Shown piece after piece: positions 9,678 through 18,547 of a DNA stretch of 64,000 bases (positions are counted from its first letter, which is position 1; each line of letters opens with the position of its first letter). A program made the translations under genes and the position numbers. The DNA is from Bin87 sp963692995. GTDB taxonomy: Bacteria > Chloroflexota > Dehalococcoidia > Lucifugimonadales > UBA3495. The notes beneath the pieces were generated by a model, which did no database searches, was not told the DNA's origin, and saw only the letters and a program-made list of their open reading frames with translations. The stretch lies in contig OY843611.1 of assembly GCA_963692995.1 (NCBI GenBank), forward strand, positions 1,302,001 to 1,366,000, read 5' to 3'.

Positions 9678-10340
9678 ATGCCAGTGCATCATCAGGCGCA
9701 GGGGGCGGGCGACGTTACCGTCCACAAGATTGAGAATATGGGTTCCTTGGGCAACAACGGGTATATCGTCATCTGTCCCGAGACGAACCAGGCGGTTTGC
9801 ATCGACACGCCGGCCGAGCCGGAGAAGATGCTAAACGAAGTGCGAGAGGCCGGCGTTGACGTTCAGGCGATTTTGGTGACCCACGGGCACGGCGATCACC
9901 TGGCCGGCTACACCGAGATAACCGGAACCATCGGCGCGCCGGCGGCAATCGGCACAGCTGACGCCAGCCTGCCGCCCAGCCCGCCGCAGCGTCAGCTCAA
10001 CGACGGCGACACCGTAACCTTCGGCAACCGGACTATCCGGTGCATCCACACTCCGGGCCACACTGACGGCTCCACGTGTTTCCTGGTGGGCGGCTTCCTG
10101 TTCTCCGGCGACACGCTGTTCCCCGGCGGGCCGGGGCGCTCGCGCAGCCCCGAGGCCCTACAGCAGGAGCTGAACAGCATCAGCGCCAAGCTGCTGACGT
10201 TGCCTGAGGATACTTACGTGTACCCTGGCCACGGCCTCGAAAACACTACCATCGGCGAGGCGCTCCGGCGGTACAACGTGTTCAGGTCCAAGGATCACCC
10301 GGCCGACCTGCAAGGCGACGTGGACTGGCTGAACACCTAG
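9678..10340 (+). CDS. MBL-fold metallo-hydrolase (glyoxalase II-like)
   Basis: 220 aa, preceded by AGGAGG at a normal distance. The metal site is complete: THGHGDH (H69, H71, D73, H74), HTPGHTDG (about 118), a GDTLFPGGPGR aspartate, and YPGHGLENT near the C-terminus. The layout matches hydroxyacylglutathione-hydrolase-like enzymes that cleave thioesters using two Zn/Fe ions. No signal peptide. The physiological thioester or ester is unknown; persulfide dioxygenase is less likely given the short C-terminal part. Confidence 0.9.
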   Translation: MPVHHQAQGAGDVTVHKIENMGSLGNNGYIVICPETNQAVCIDTPAEPEKMLNEVREAGVDVQAILVTHGHGDHLAGYTEITGTIGAPAAIGTADASLPPSPPQRQLNDGDTVTFGNRTIRCIHTPGHTDGSTCFLVGGFLFSGDTLFPGGPGRSRSPEALQQELNSISAKLLTLPEDTYVYPGHGLENTTIGEALRRYNVFRSKDHPADLQGDVDWLNT

Positions 10341-10371
10341 ACAAGACGAAAGCGAACCACCCGCACCCTGA

Positions 10372-10394
10372 CCCTCTCCCATCAAAGGAGAGGG
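10372..10394. repeat. Intergenic hairpin CCCTCTCC...GGAGAGGG
   Basis: An 8-bp stem with a 7-nt loop between the MBL and M16 genes. It may be an end element of the MBL transcript. Its right arm (AGGAGAGGGG) may also contribute to ribosome binding for the next gene, although it is 16-24 nt away. Confidence 0.5.
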
Positions 10395-10410
10395 GATTTG
10401 GCAGGTTTTG

Positions 10411-11673
10411 ATGTATCAACGGACGGTGTTGGAGAATGGGTTGCGGGTGTTGACGTCGGAGATGCCGTACACCCGTAGCGTGTCCATGTTTGTCGCTGTG
10501 GGAGCCGGCTCGCGGTATGAGCCGGACGAATTGGCCGGTCTGTCGCACTTTCTGGAGCATTTGCCCTTCAAGGGAACGCGAAGCTGGCCCACCGCCCTGG
10601 CTATCTCGGAGGCGGTGGAGGGCGTGGGCGGCATGATGAACGCCGCAACGGACCGGGAGATGACGTCCTTCTGGTGTAAAGTCGCCAGTGTCTATGCGGA
10701 CCGGGCGCTGCCGGTGATCATGGATCTGGTCCGGCGCCCGCTCCTGGAACCGGCCGAGATGGAAAAAGAGCGGGAAGTCATCCTTGACGAGCTGCGGATG
10801 ACCAAGGACTACCCGGGCCAAGTATGCGACCTGCTCATTGACCGCGCCTTGTGGCCGCAACAGGCCATGGGCCGCGACGTAGGCGGCACCGCTGAGTCGG
10901 TGGCGGCAATCGGCCTGGAAGACGTCCAGCGGTACATGGAGCGACAGTACCGGCCCAACAACACGGTTATCGGCATCGCCGGCGCCATCAGCCACGACGC
11001 TGGGGTGCGGTTGATCGTCGATGCGACGGCGGACTGGGAACCAGGCGAATCCCTGCCCTGGGAGCGGGTTTCAATACCTTCCGGCGACATTCCGTCCCTG
11101 CTTCTGGAGCATCGCGCTACTGAGGACACGAGCATTTGCCTGGGATTGCCGGGATTTGCGCTGGCCGACGCCGACCGTTACGCCGCCACGGTGCTCAACG
11201 GCGTACTTGGCGATGGGATGAGCAGTCGTCTTTTCCAGAACTTGCGGGAAACGCGAGGTTTGACCTACGACTGCCATAGCGCCCTCAGCAGCTACCGCGA
11301 CTGCGGCGCGCTGGTAGTGTCGTGCGCCACCGAGCCGATCCGAGCGGCGGAAGCCATAGCGGCGACGCGCGATGAACTTAAGGGGTTGTTGCAACCGGCT
11401 CCTGCGTCAGAGGTCCACAAAGCCCGCGAGTACATCAAGGGCCGGCTACTGATGCGCATGGAGGACTCCCGCGCGGTGGCATCCTGGCTCGCGTCACAAG
11501 AGTTGCTCATGGAAGAGATTACCACCCCGGACGAGACCGCCTCCAGGATCGATGATGTAACGCCCCAGGACGTGCTGCGCGCTGCGGAAAGGCTGGTGGG
11601 CAGCCCCGATCTACGGCTGGCGATAGTGGGGCCGCACGATGATGCGGGCGAGTTTGCCGAGGCGCTGGCCTGA
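10411..11673 (+). CDS. M16 family zinc protease (processing-peptidase-like)
   Basis: 420 aa from the ATG at 10411; a TTG one codon earlier is a weaker alternative. The inverted zinc motif HFLEH (46-50) is followed by the downstream glutamates EKEREVILDE (120-127), the HxxEH-x76-E arrangement of active M16 subunits. The C-terminal half has the substrate-binding signature GMSSRLFQNLRETRGLTYD. The length matches single-unit bacterial homologues of mitochondrial processing peptidase, which act on short or unfolded peptides in the cytoplasm. No signal peptide. The aldolase follows 45 nt downstream. Confidence 0.93.
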   Translation: MYQRTVLENGLRVLTSEMPYTRSVSMFVAVGAGSRYEPDELAGLSHFLEHLPFKGTRSWPTALAISEAVEGVGGMMNAATDREMTSFWCKVASVYADRALPVIMDLVRRPLLEPAEMEKEREVILDELRMTKDYPGQVCDLLIDRALWPQQAMGRDVGGTAESVAAIGLEDVQRYMERQYRPNNTVIGIAGAISHDAGVRLIVDATADWEPGESLPWERVSIPSGDIPSLLLEHRATEDTSICLGLPGFALADADRYAATVLNGVLGDGMSSRLFQNLRETRGLTYDCHSALSSYRDCGALVVSCATEPIRAAEAIAATRDELKGLLQPAPASEVHKAREYIKGRLLMRMEDSRAVASWLASQELLMEEITTPDETASRIDDVTPQDVLRAAERLVGSPDLRLAIVGPHDDAGEFAEALA

Positions 11674-11718
11674 AGACCAGGCTCGCTGACGAGATGATTA
11701 TCGAGAGGAGGTAGTACC

Positions 11719-12579
11719 ATGGCGGGCACACGCTACAGCAAGGTGATCCAGCTCCTGGAGGAGGAAAAGCCGGTATTTGGCACCGGATTGATCTGGAACG
11801 GCAATCTGGACGAAATGATGTATTTCGCCGACTCCGACTACGACATGGTGATGATCGAGATGGAGCACGAAGGATTGTCGTTCAACAACCTCCGCACGTC
11901 GCTCCAGTTTCTGCTCAACCGCAAGCGCGTGGCGGACGGCGGCAGCCTGATGGCCGATCCTACGCCCGTGGTGCGCATCCCGCCCAATACCCGGGAGCAG
12001 AACCAGTGGGTCATCAAGCAGGCGCTGGACACCGGAGTGTATGGCCTGATCCTCCCGCATCTTGACACGGTGGAAGGAGCGATGTCGGCGGTGCAGGCGG
12101 CGCGGTATCCGCAGGTTCCCGGGGCAGCCGATTTTGAACCCCACGGCGAGCGGGGATGGTGGCAACGCATCGCTCCGCGCTACTGGGGATTGTCCGCGTC
12201 TGAGTATTACGACGCCGCCGACCTGTGGCCGCTGGACCCCGATGGCAATTTGCTGCTAATGGGCATCGTAGAAGAGCCCACCGGCGTAGCCAACCTGCCG
12301 GACATCCTGCGCCAGGTCAAGGGCATCGGAGCCGTTTGGGCCGGCCCGGGCGATATGTCGGTGGCGCTGGGACACCGGGGCAATGCGAACCATCCTGAGG
12401 TGCAGGAGATGCTGCTGCGGATCCTGGGGATCTGCAAGGACGCCGGCGTGCCCTGCGCGGTGGGCTGCACCGCAGCGGAGGTGTCCATGCGACTGGAACA
12501 GGGGTTCCGCATCCTGATTACCGCGCCGACCCGGACGGCCGGAGGGCTGGAGGAAGGGCGGAGGATTGCCGGGAGATAA
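11719..12579 (+). CDS. HpcH/HpaI family aldolase
   Basis: 286 aa with GAGGAGG just upstream. The family cleaves 2-keto-3-deoxy acids or beta-hydroxy acids to pyruvate and an aldehyde using a divalent metal. The barrel is recognised from MVMIEMEHEGLSFNNLR, PVVRIPPN, ALDTGVYGLILPHLDTVE and GIVEEPTGVANLPDILR. The metal-binding acids are E183 area (VEEP) and the WAGPGDMSVALGHRG loop with its aspartate. An insertion around GERGWWQRIAPRYWG is larger than in HpaI. It probably belongs to catabolism of aromatic or sugar acids; no partner gene is adjacent. Confidence 0.88.
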   Translation: MAGTRYSKVIQLLEEEKPVFGTGLIWNGNLDEMMYFADSDYDMVMIEMEHEGLSFNNLRTSLQFLLNRKRVADGGSLMADPTPVVRIPPNTREQNQWVIKQALDTGVYGLILPHLDTVEGAMSAVQAARYPQVPGAADFEPHGERGWWQRIAPRYWGLSASEYYDAADLWPLDPDGNLLLMGIVEEPTGVANLPDILRQVKGIGAVWAGPGDMSVALGHRGNANHPEVQEMLLRILGICKDAGVPCAVGCTAAEVSMRLEQGFRILITAPTRTAGGLEEGRRIAGR

Positions 12580-12608
12580 CCGCCGGCCAGCCATCTATTC
12601 GCAACAGT

Positions 12609-12633
12609 TAGGGGCGGGTTTACCCCGCCCCTA
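12609..12633. terminator. Palindrome at the convergent end of aldolase and Uma2 genes
   Basis: A perfect 10-bp stem TAGGGGCGGG / CCCGCCCCTA around a 5-nt loop. It overlaps the Uma2 stop codon and lies 30 nt after the aldolase stop. The core recurs at 15982-16010. It is a possible bidirectional terminator without a clear T tract. Confidence 0.5.
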
Positions 12634-13305
12634 TTGCAAGTCAAAAATGTATTGGCGGACGGCGAAGGAAAAGCCGGGCAGGACATCTTCGCCGTCCAGC
12701 GTTACGGGGTCTTCCAGCATCGCCGGTTCCGGCTGGCCGGAGCGGTAGATATAGACCCGGCGGTTGCGCGGGTCGATCAGCCAGCCCAGGCGCGCGCCGC
12801 CATCCATCCAGAGTTGCATCTTGCGCTGCAAAGGGCGCAGATTGTCGCTGATGGAGCGGATTTCGACCACAAAGTCGGGGGCGCCGGGGAAGACGGTTTC
12901 ACGCTCTCGCTCCGTGATGGCGTCGTATCGTTCCTGGGTAACCCACGCGGCGTCGGGGCCGCGGAGCGCGCCGGTGGGCAGACGAAAGCGGCTGGTTTGG
13001 GATACGTTGACACCACCGCTCACCCTGCGGAATATGGTCAACTCGGCGTTCAACTCCGTTTCCTGTCGGTTTCCTCTTAATCCAACCATGGGCAGAATCA
13101 CCAGCTCTCCGGCTTCGTTGATTTCCATTTCGTAGTCATCGTTCTCCACGCAGAACTCGATGAATCGGGCCGGGAAATCGGTGGCGCGGAAATCGATGCC
13201 CAAGGCGGCAAGGCGGAGGCGGATGGCGCCGGGAGGCTCGGCCCCGTCGTTGTCGCCGGCCGTTGGAAAAGCGGTCTCAACCTGCTCTCTGGGTATGGTA
13301 GTCAT
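12631..13305 (-). CDS. Uma2 family (DUF820) endonuclease-like protein
   Basis: 224 aa. The PD-(D/E)XK fold of the family is visible as RGPDAAWV, PDFVVEIRSISD, a lysine in the next helix (LQRKMQLWMDGGARLGWLID split by loop), and RRVYIYRSG. The N-terminal 60 residues are not conserved. Uma2 proteins are very abundant in cyanobacteria and Chloroflexota and are thought to be nucleases of unknown role. It begins 17 nt after hflC, so it may be expressed from the hflK transcript. A second member lies at 51.1 kb. Confidence 0.88.
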   Translation of the reverse strand: MTTIPREQVETAFPTAGDNDGAEPPGAIRLRLAALGIDFRATDFPARFIEFCVENDDYEMEINEAGELVILPMVGLRGNRQETELNAELTIFRRVSGGVNVSQTSRFRLPTGALRGPDAAWVTQERYDAITERERETVFPGAPDFVVEIRSISDNLRPLQRKMQLWMDGGARLGWLIDPRNRRVYIYRSGQPEPAMLEDPVTLDGEDVLPGFSFAVRQYIFDLQ

Positions 13306-13322
13306 AGCGCTGGTACGGCAGC

Positions 13323-14273
13323 CTAGCTGTCGGGTTCCGGCGCGGTGGGGCCGGAGAGGTAGTTGAACAAAGGCGCGTCGGAGCCGATGATGAGGGTGTC
13401 CTGCTGGCGGATGATGCGCTGGTAGGATTCTAAGCTGCGCAGGAAAGCGAAGAATTCGGGATCACGGTTCAGGGATTCGGCCAGGATGCTGATAGCTTCG
13501 GCTTCACCTTCACCACGGATGCGGTTGGATTTTTCCTCGGCGCCGGCCAGGATAACGTCGCGCTCGCGGTCGGTATCGGCGCGGATCTTGCGGTCCTCTT
13601 CTTCACCCTGGGCGCGGAAACGGGCGGCGATACGGTTACGTTCGGCGCGCATCCTGGTGAAAATGGACTGAGTTACGGCTTCGGGGAAGTCGGCGCGCTT
13701 GATGCGAACGTCGATCATGTCGATGCCGAAGTTGTCCCGCTGGGTATTGTCGCGGACTTCCCGGAGCACCTCGTCGAGGATTTCAGTTCGGGTTTCCTGC
13801 CCTTCAACCAGGGGCAGTCCTTCCGCGTCGAAGACGGGGACACCGATTTCGTCAACTTGCGGTTTGGCGCCAATGATGTCAGTGCGGTCGCGCAAGGCCA
13901 CCCGGTCGCGCAGGGTAGAGGTGACGATGTCGCCGAGGCGGCTACGGGCGTTGCTCTCCGTTTGCAGGGTCTTGCGGAACTGCACCGGGTCGGTGATTCG
14001 GTAGCGGGCGTAGATGTCGATGACCAGGTTTTCCTTGTCTTGGTCGGGCATTGACACCGGCGGGGCGTCAATGCGGAGGATACGCTTGTCCAGCCGGACC
14101 ACGGTGTCCACGAAGGGAGCCTTGACGCTGAGGCCGGGTTGAGTGCGGGTATCCACGACTTCACCGAAGCGGAGGATGATGACCTGTTCGGTTACGTCAA
14201 CCACGTAGAGGGCCTGACGCAGTAGCACCAGGGCAGCAATGATAACGATGGCGGCAATTATAAGGTTGCGCAT
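13323..14273 (-). CDS. hflC: HflC, FtsH protease modulator
   Basis: 316 aa. A signal anchor (LIIAAIVIIAALVLL) is followed by the SPFH/band-7 domain (VDVTEQVIILRFGEVVDTR, GLSVKAPFVDTVVRLDKRIL). A long charged helix, MRAERNRIAARFRAQGEEED, leads to the GEGEAEAISILAESLNRDPEF segment typical of HflC. With HflK it forms a large membrane assembly that holds FtsH and limits degradation of membrane proteins; the soluble part faces the periplasm or outside. It follows hflK by 50 nt on the same strand; ftsH is nearby but separately transcribed. Confidence 0.93.
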   Translation of the reverse strand: MRNLIIAAIVIIAALVLLRQALYVVDVTEQVIILRFGEVVDTRTQPGLSVKAPFVDTVVRLDKRILRIDAPPVSMPDQDKENLVIDIYARYRITDPVQFRKTLQTESNARSRLGDIVTSTLRDRVALRDRTDIIGAKPQVDEIGVPVFDAEGLPLVEGQETRTEILDEVLREVRDNTQRDNFGIDMIDVRIKRADFPEAVTQSIFTRMRAERNRIAARFRAQGEEEDRKIRADTDRERDVILAGAEEKSNRIRGEGEAEAISILAESLNRDPEFFAFLRSLESYQRIIRQQDTLIIGSDAPLFNYLSGPTAPEPDS

Positions 14274-14323
14274 TGCGGAGTTCTCCGGGCGGGTGGGTGG
14301 CGAGCGAGAGCTACCTGCGGGTT

Positions 14324-15415
14324 TTACGGGTTGGGGCCGATGGGAGCAGGTATGACATTCCCGTTCTGTCCCAGGATGAGCACCGGATCGGTTTCGGGGT
14401 CGACGATGATTTTGGACACTCCGGGTAGAACGTTTTCCAGGGCCTCCAGGTAGAGGCGCTGGCGTGTTACGTCGGGGGAGCTCTGGTACTCGTTGAGGAC
14501 GGCTTCAAAGCGAAGGGCTTCACCGCTGGAGGTCAAGATACGGGCCTGCCGGAAGGCTTCCGCTTCCTGGACGATACGGGCCGCGTCACCATTGGCGCGG
14601 GGGAGCACGTCCTCGCGGTAGGCCTGGGCCTGGTTGATGCGGGTCTCCCGCTCCTGGCGTCCACGCAGCACGTCGTCAAAGGCGTCGCGCACTTCTTCGG
14701 GCGCCTTGACGTCCTGGAGTTGGACTGAGATCACCTCGATACCCGACTGGTACTCATCCATAATGGACTGGAGCCGGGAGCGGGTGTCGGTTTCTACGGC
14801 CTCGCGGCCCCGGACCAGCACGTCGTCAATGGAACGCTGGCCCACCACCAGACGAAGGGCGGCTTCGGCGCCGTCCTTGAGGGTGCGCCCGTCGGGGCGG
14901 CCCTCGGGAACGCCGCGAATTTGCTCGCCCGGATCGTCCACGTTGAAGAGGAAGTTGTTGAGGCTGCTGATGCGGTATTGAACAACCATCTGCACGTCAA
15001 CGATGTTGAGGTCACCGGAAATCATCAGGGCTTCGTCCAGGAAGGGTGTATTCACGGTGGCTTCGTTGGATCGGAAACCCAGTTCCATACGGCGGGTTTC
15101 GGTAACCAGGATGACGTCCTTCCGGCCCGCCGGCGAAGGCCACCACCAATGCAGTCCTTCCTCGGCAACCGGATTGCCTTGAACTGCGCCAAAGAGGCGG
15201 AGAGCCGCATTTTCACCGGGGCTGATGGTGTACACTCCGGTGGCGGCCCAGATGACTACGAGCAAGGCAATTACGGCCAGGAGCAGGATGCCCAAATTGC
15301 CGCCGCTGAAGCGTCCGCCAGACCCGCCAAATATGCCGCGCAGGCGGCCCAGCAGTTGCTCCAGGTCGAATTCGGGCTGTCGGGGCGGCTGCTGCCCCCC
15401 GCCGGGTGTGAACAT
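14324..15415 (-). CDS. hflK: HflK, FtsH protease modulator
   Basis: 363 aa from the ATG at 15415, preceded by AAGGAC 7 nt upstream. Residues 1-40 are Gly/Pro/Gln-rich as in HflK, then comes one transmembrane segment (GILLLAVIALLVVIWAATG). The SPFH domain starts at YTISPGENAALRLFG and contains the HflK-typical LHWWWPSPAGRKDVI. A coiled region with RETRINQAQAYREDVLPRANG follows. It pairs with HflC to cage FtsH. First gene of the hflK-hflC(-Uma2) transcript, divergent from a small hypothetical gene. Confidence 0.95.
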   Translation of the reverse strand: MFTPGGGQQPPRQPEFDLEQLLGRLRGIFGGSGGRFSGGNLGILLLAVIALLVVIWAATGVYTISPGENAALRLFGAVQGNPVAEEGLHWWWPSPAGRKDVILVTETRRMELGFRSNEATVNTPFLDEALMISGDLNIVDVQMVVQYRISSLNNFLFNVDDPGEQIRGVPEGRPDGRTLKDGAEAALRLVVGQRSIDDVLVRGREAVETDTRSRLQSIMDEYQSGIEVISVQLQDVKAPEEVRDAFDDVLRGRQERETRINQAQAYREDVLPRANGDAARIVQEAEAFRQARILTSSGEALRFEAVLNEYQSSPDVTRQRLYLEALENVLPGVSKIIVDPETDPVLILGQNGNVIPAPIGPNP

Positions 15416-15531
15416 TAGTTGGGTCCTTTTCGTGTGTGAAGTATGAGCCGTTGCCGATGGCAGCCGTTTTCGCGGTTATGATTGTCGTGACTATTATCAC
15501 GAGATTCGTAAACGTGCCGGATGCCCGCAAC

Positions 15532-15540
15532 AGTATAACA
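15532..15540 (-). promoter_or_regulatory. Extended -10 promoter of hflK
   Basis: TGTTATACT on the minus strand, 117 nt upstream of the hflK ATG, with no convincing -35. The leader is AT-richer than its surroundings. Confidence 0.5.
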
Positions 15541-15560
15541 CTAATACCCGCAGGCTGGTT

Positions 15561-15566
15561 TATAAT
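15561..15566 (+). promoter_or_regulatory. -10 TATAAT of the divergent small gene
   Basis: A consensus TATAAT in GGTTTATAATGG, 61 nt before the ATG at 15628. It is back to back with the hflK promoter. No clear -35. Confidence 0.45.
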
Positions 15567-15627
15567 GGCGAGGCCACCGTTTTCCGCATGTTTTGCGGCA
15601 GATTCACCCTGGCGGGATGCGTGAACT

Positions 15628-15942
15628 ATGACCATACCCTTACAGTCGCAATCCGACCAACCGGGAAACCGGCCTCAACCTTACGGGGTCACCGTCAAAA
15701 CCGGTGAGGACATGGCGCGGGTTCAGGTTACCTGCCCCCACCAAAGCGGCCTGATATATGCCGTGCCCGGCGACCGCAGCTGGGTTTGCACCGACGAGTT
15801 GCGTCCGGCCCATGCCATGGCCGGGTTTTTCCGAGAGTTGATCGCGCTGAAGGACCCGCGAGTGGAGAGCCTGATGCGGGAATGGGGGCTGTATTATCGC
15901 AGCTTGCCGCTGGACAGCCAGGAAAGCCCGGGCAGCCCTTAA
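15628..15942 (+). CDS. Small hypothetical protein
   Basis: 104 aa, no recognised domain. It has one cysteine in VQVTCPHQSGLIY and another in SWVCTDEL, a spacing too wide for one knuckle but compatible with a small zinc or beta-sheet fold. The second half is helical (AHAMAGFFRELIALKDPRVESLMREWGL split by turns). It is divergent from hflK and convergent with ftsH. A TATAAT promoter and a downstream palindrome support a real transcript. Confidence 0.5.
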   Translation: MTIPLQSQSDQPGNRPQPYGVTVKTGEDMARVQVTCPHQSGLIYAVPGDRSWVCTDELRPAHAMAGFFRELIALKDPRVESLMREWGLYYRSLPLDSQESPGSP

Positions 15943-15981
15943 GCGGGCCGGCGCGCATCCCGACACGACGGGATGCGATGA

Positions 15982-16010
15982 GTAGGGGCGGGTTTCAAAC
16001 CCGCCCCTAC
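15982..16010. terminator. Near-perfect palindrome between convergent genes
   Basis: GTAGGGGCGGGTTT and its reverse complement separated by one base. It lies 39 nt after the small gene and 27 nt after ftsH. It shares the GGGGCGGGTTT core with 12609-12633, so it is both a possible bidirectional terminator and a dispersed repeat. Confidence 0.55.
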
Positions 16011-16037
16011 AATTTCGAGTCAAGCTGCGCCACGCCG

Positions 16038-18032
16038 TCAGTCATCACCGGGCGAGGTTTCGGGTATGGGGTCCGGCGTAGCGGAGCTGCTGAAGGACGG
16101 GGCCGGGTTGGGCAACGGGCCGCCCTGAGTTACCGGGGGCGCCGGAGGCGCGTAAGGTGACGGCGCCGGCGTGGGCCGGGCCGGCTCCAGTTCCGTGCCC
16201 GGCGGGTCATCCTTGAACAGTGCGGTGAGCGCATCGCCGGAGATGGCTTCGTGCTCAATGAGGTATTCGGCGATCTGCACCAACTTGGGCTTGTCGTCGA
16301 TGAGCAGCTGCTGGGCCTTACGGTAAGCGCTGTTGATCAGGTGGCGGACTTCGTCGTCGATCTCTTCGGCGATCTTGTCCCCGTAGTCACGCTCCTCGCT
16401 GATCTCCCGTCCGAGGAAGACCATTTCCTCGCGCTTGCCGAAGGTGCGCGGGCCCAGGCTGGCGGACATGCCGTAGCGCTTGATCATGCCCAGAGCGGTC
16501 TTGGTGGCCCGCTCGATGTCGTTGCTGGCGCCGGTGGTGACTTCGTCGAAGATCAGCTCTTCGGCCACGCGCCCGCCCATCATGACCGACAACATATCCT
16601 GGAACTGGTTCTTGGTCCACAGGTAGCGGTCTTCCTCGGGCAGCAGCGTGGTGTGGCCGCCCATGTTGCCCCGGGAGACGATACTGATCTTGTGCACACG
16701 GTCGGCGTGCGGCAGGTGCCAGGCGACCAAGGCGTGGCCGGCCTCGTGATAGGCGGTCATCTCCTTCTCGCGCTGGTTGATGACGCGGCTCTTGCGCTCG
16801 GGCCCGGCGATGACGCGTTCGATAGCCTCTTCAAAGTCCTGCATGAAGATGCTGGACTGGTTCTTGCGCGCGGCGAGGAGGGCCGCTTCGTTGACCAGGT
16901 TGGACAGGTCGGCGCCGCTGAAGCCGGGAGTTTCGCGGGCGATGACTTCGATCTTGATCTCGCGGGAGAGGGGCTTGCCGGCGATGTGAACGTCCAGGAT
17001 GGCTTGCCGGCCGGTTACGTCCGGGAGGTCCAGCGTGACACGGCGGTCGAACCGGCCCGGGCGCAGCAAGGCTGGGTCCAAGATGTCGGGGCGGTTGGTG
17101 GCGGCAATGACGATGATGTTGGTGTTGGTCTCGAAGCCGTCCATCTCAACGAGGATCTGGTTGAGGGTTTGCTCCCGCTCGTCGTGCCCCCCGCCCAGTC
17201 CGGCGCCCCGGTGCCGGCCGACGGCGTCGATTTCGTCAACGAAGAGGATGCAGGGGGCGTTGCGCTTGGCTTGCTCAAAGAGGTCGCGAACGCGAGCCGC
17301 GCCCACGCCGACGAACATCTCCACAAACTCACTGCCGGAGATGTGGAAGAAGGGAACGCCGGCTTCGCCGGCAACGGCGCGAGCCAGCAGGGTTTTGCCG
17401 GTCCCCGGAGGGCCGACCAGCAGTACGCCTTTGGGGATCCGCGCGCCCAGTTGCAGGAACCGCTCCGGGTATTTCAGAAAATCGACCACTTCTTCAAGCT
17501 CGGCCTTAGCTTCGTCAACGCCGGCCACGTCGTTGAAAGTCACTGACGGGCGATTGAAAGGCAGCATGCGGGCCCGGCTGCGCCCAAAACTCATGGTCTG
17601 ATTGTTGGATCCTTGCGCCTGGCGCATCATCAGCAAGATCAGGCCGCCGAAGAATATCAAGGGCAGGAAGTTGAGCAGGATGCCGAAAACGCTGCCGAAA
17701 CCGCTGGAGCCTTTATACTCCACCTCCGGAGCCGACACCTGATCGAGGCCCTCGTTCTCCGCCAGCAGCTGGATGAGGTCGGTGTTCCTGCCGATGCGGC
17801 TGGTGTACTTCTCGGCCTCATCGCCGCGTCCGACCCGGGGGATCACGGTCAGTTTTTCTCCATCCACGATGATCCGCTCGATCTGGCCGCTGCGGGATTG
17901 GTTGAGCACCTGCGTCAGCGAAAGACTCTCACCGCTCCCGAAGCTCGGGATCAGGGTGTAGAAAATGACGATGACACCGACGATTATAAGAAGATAGATG
18001 AGGCCGTTGCGGACCCAGCGATTGTTGGTCAT
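16038..18032 (-). CDS. ftsH: ATP-dependent zinc metalloprotease FtsH
   Basis: 664 aa, within the usual range. Two transmembrane segments (about residues 9-28 and 115-135) flank the FtsH extracellular domain. The AAA+ module has Walker A GPPGTGKT, Walker B ILFVDEIDAVG, the pore loop FVEMFVGVGA, and the second region of homology ATNRPDILDPALLRPGRFD. The zinc site is HEAGH (in TAYHEAGHALVAWHLP) with the third ligand in ASNDIERAT. It degrades misfolded membrane and regulatory proteins at the inner face of the membrane. The C-terminal 50 residues are Pro/Ser-rich. hflK/hflC lie 600 bp downstream. Confidence 0.98.
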   Translation of the reverse strand: MTNNRWVRNGLIYLLIIVGVIVIFYTLIPSFGSGESLSLTQVLNQSRSGQIERIIVDGEKLTVIPRVGRGDEAEKYTSRIGRNTDLIQLLAENEGLDQVSAPEVEYKGSSGFGSVFGILLNFLPLIFFGGLILLMMRQAQGSNNQTMSFGRSRARMLPFNRPSVTFNDVAGVDEAKAELEEVVDFLKYPERFLQLGARIPKGVLLVGPPGTGKTLLARAVAGEAGVPFFHISGSEFVEMFVGVGAARVRDLFEQAKRNAPCILFVDEIDAVGRHRGAGLGGGHDEREQTLNQILVEMDGFETNTNIIVIAATNRPDILDPALLRPGRFDRRVTLDLPDVTGRQAILDVHIAGKPLSREIKIEVIARETPGFSGADLSNLVNEAALLAARKNQSSIFMQDFEEAIERVIAGPERKSRVINQREKEMTAYHEAGHALVAWHLPHADRVHKISIVSRGNMGGHTTLLPEEDRYLWTKNQFQDMLSVMMGGRVAEELIFDEVTTGASNDIERATKTALGMIKRYGMSASLGPRTFGKREEMVFLGREISEERDYGDKIAEEIDDEVRHLINSAYRKAQQLLIDDKPKLVQIAEYLIEHEAISGDALTALFKDDPPGTELEPARPTPAPSPYAPPAPPVTQGGPLPNPAPSFSSSATPDPIPETSPGDD

Positions 18033-18092
18033 AGCGTTCCTACCGTTGGCTTTGGCACGTTCGCGTTGCGACGCGAGGGAGCCGGCGGAGTT

Positions 18093-18101
18093 AGAGTATC
18101 A
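18093..18101 (-). promoter_or_regulatory. Possible extended -10 of ftsH
   Basis: TGATACTCT on the minus strand, 61 nt before the ftsH ATG. A weak match to the window's TGnTAyAmT pattern. Confidence 0.35.
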
Positions 18102-18547
18102 TATTACCGTTCAGCGGTAATAATTGCAAAATCGACTGTTCCTGGCATAGGATATGAGCGGTTTTCGTTTTGACTCCGCCGGCACGCGACACCAACGCAC
18201 CTCCATCCCAATCTCAAAATGACCTTTGCCTGACACAGTTTCCCCCGGACATAGTTTCCCATGGAATACGCGCAATTAGGCCGTATCGGATTGGCAGTGT
18301 CCCGATCCAGGTTTGGCTGGCCGTCCTTCTGGAGGGGTTGCCGGCCGAGTATTCGGAGTACCGGGAACGGCCCGGCAAGGTTCGGCGCGAAGGCAACCTG
18401 GTGGAATTTTTGGCGGACGACGCCGGCGACAATGACCAATCCGACGCCGTTGACCTGAGCGTTCCGCTGTTCCGCGGGCTGTTGTGCTCCGTTTGCGGAG
18501 GCCTGGACGCTACTGAAGCGGCCCGGCGTCGGCGTGGATCGGGCAAA
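18102..18547. other. Intergenic stretch with a possible aldo/keto reductase start remnant
   Basis: There is no confident gene between ftsH and the nitrilase. An ATG at 18261 opens a plus-strand frame beginning MEYAQLGRIGLAVSRSRFG. This resembles the N-terminus of aldo/keto reductases (MEYRxLGRTGLKVSRLxxG), but the rest does not continue the family, so it is at most a decayed fragment. The other open frames here look like noise. Confidence 0.35.

Noticed and set aside
16251..17546. Long plus-strand open frame inside ftsH
   Set aside because: It is the antisense shadow of ftsH in GC-rich DNA. Similar long shadows at 531-1427, 2991-4118, 25208-26545 and 27110-27988 were rejected for the same reason.
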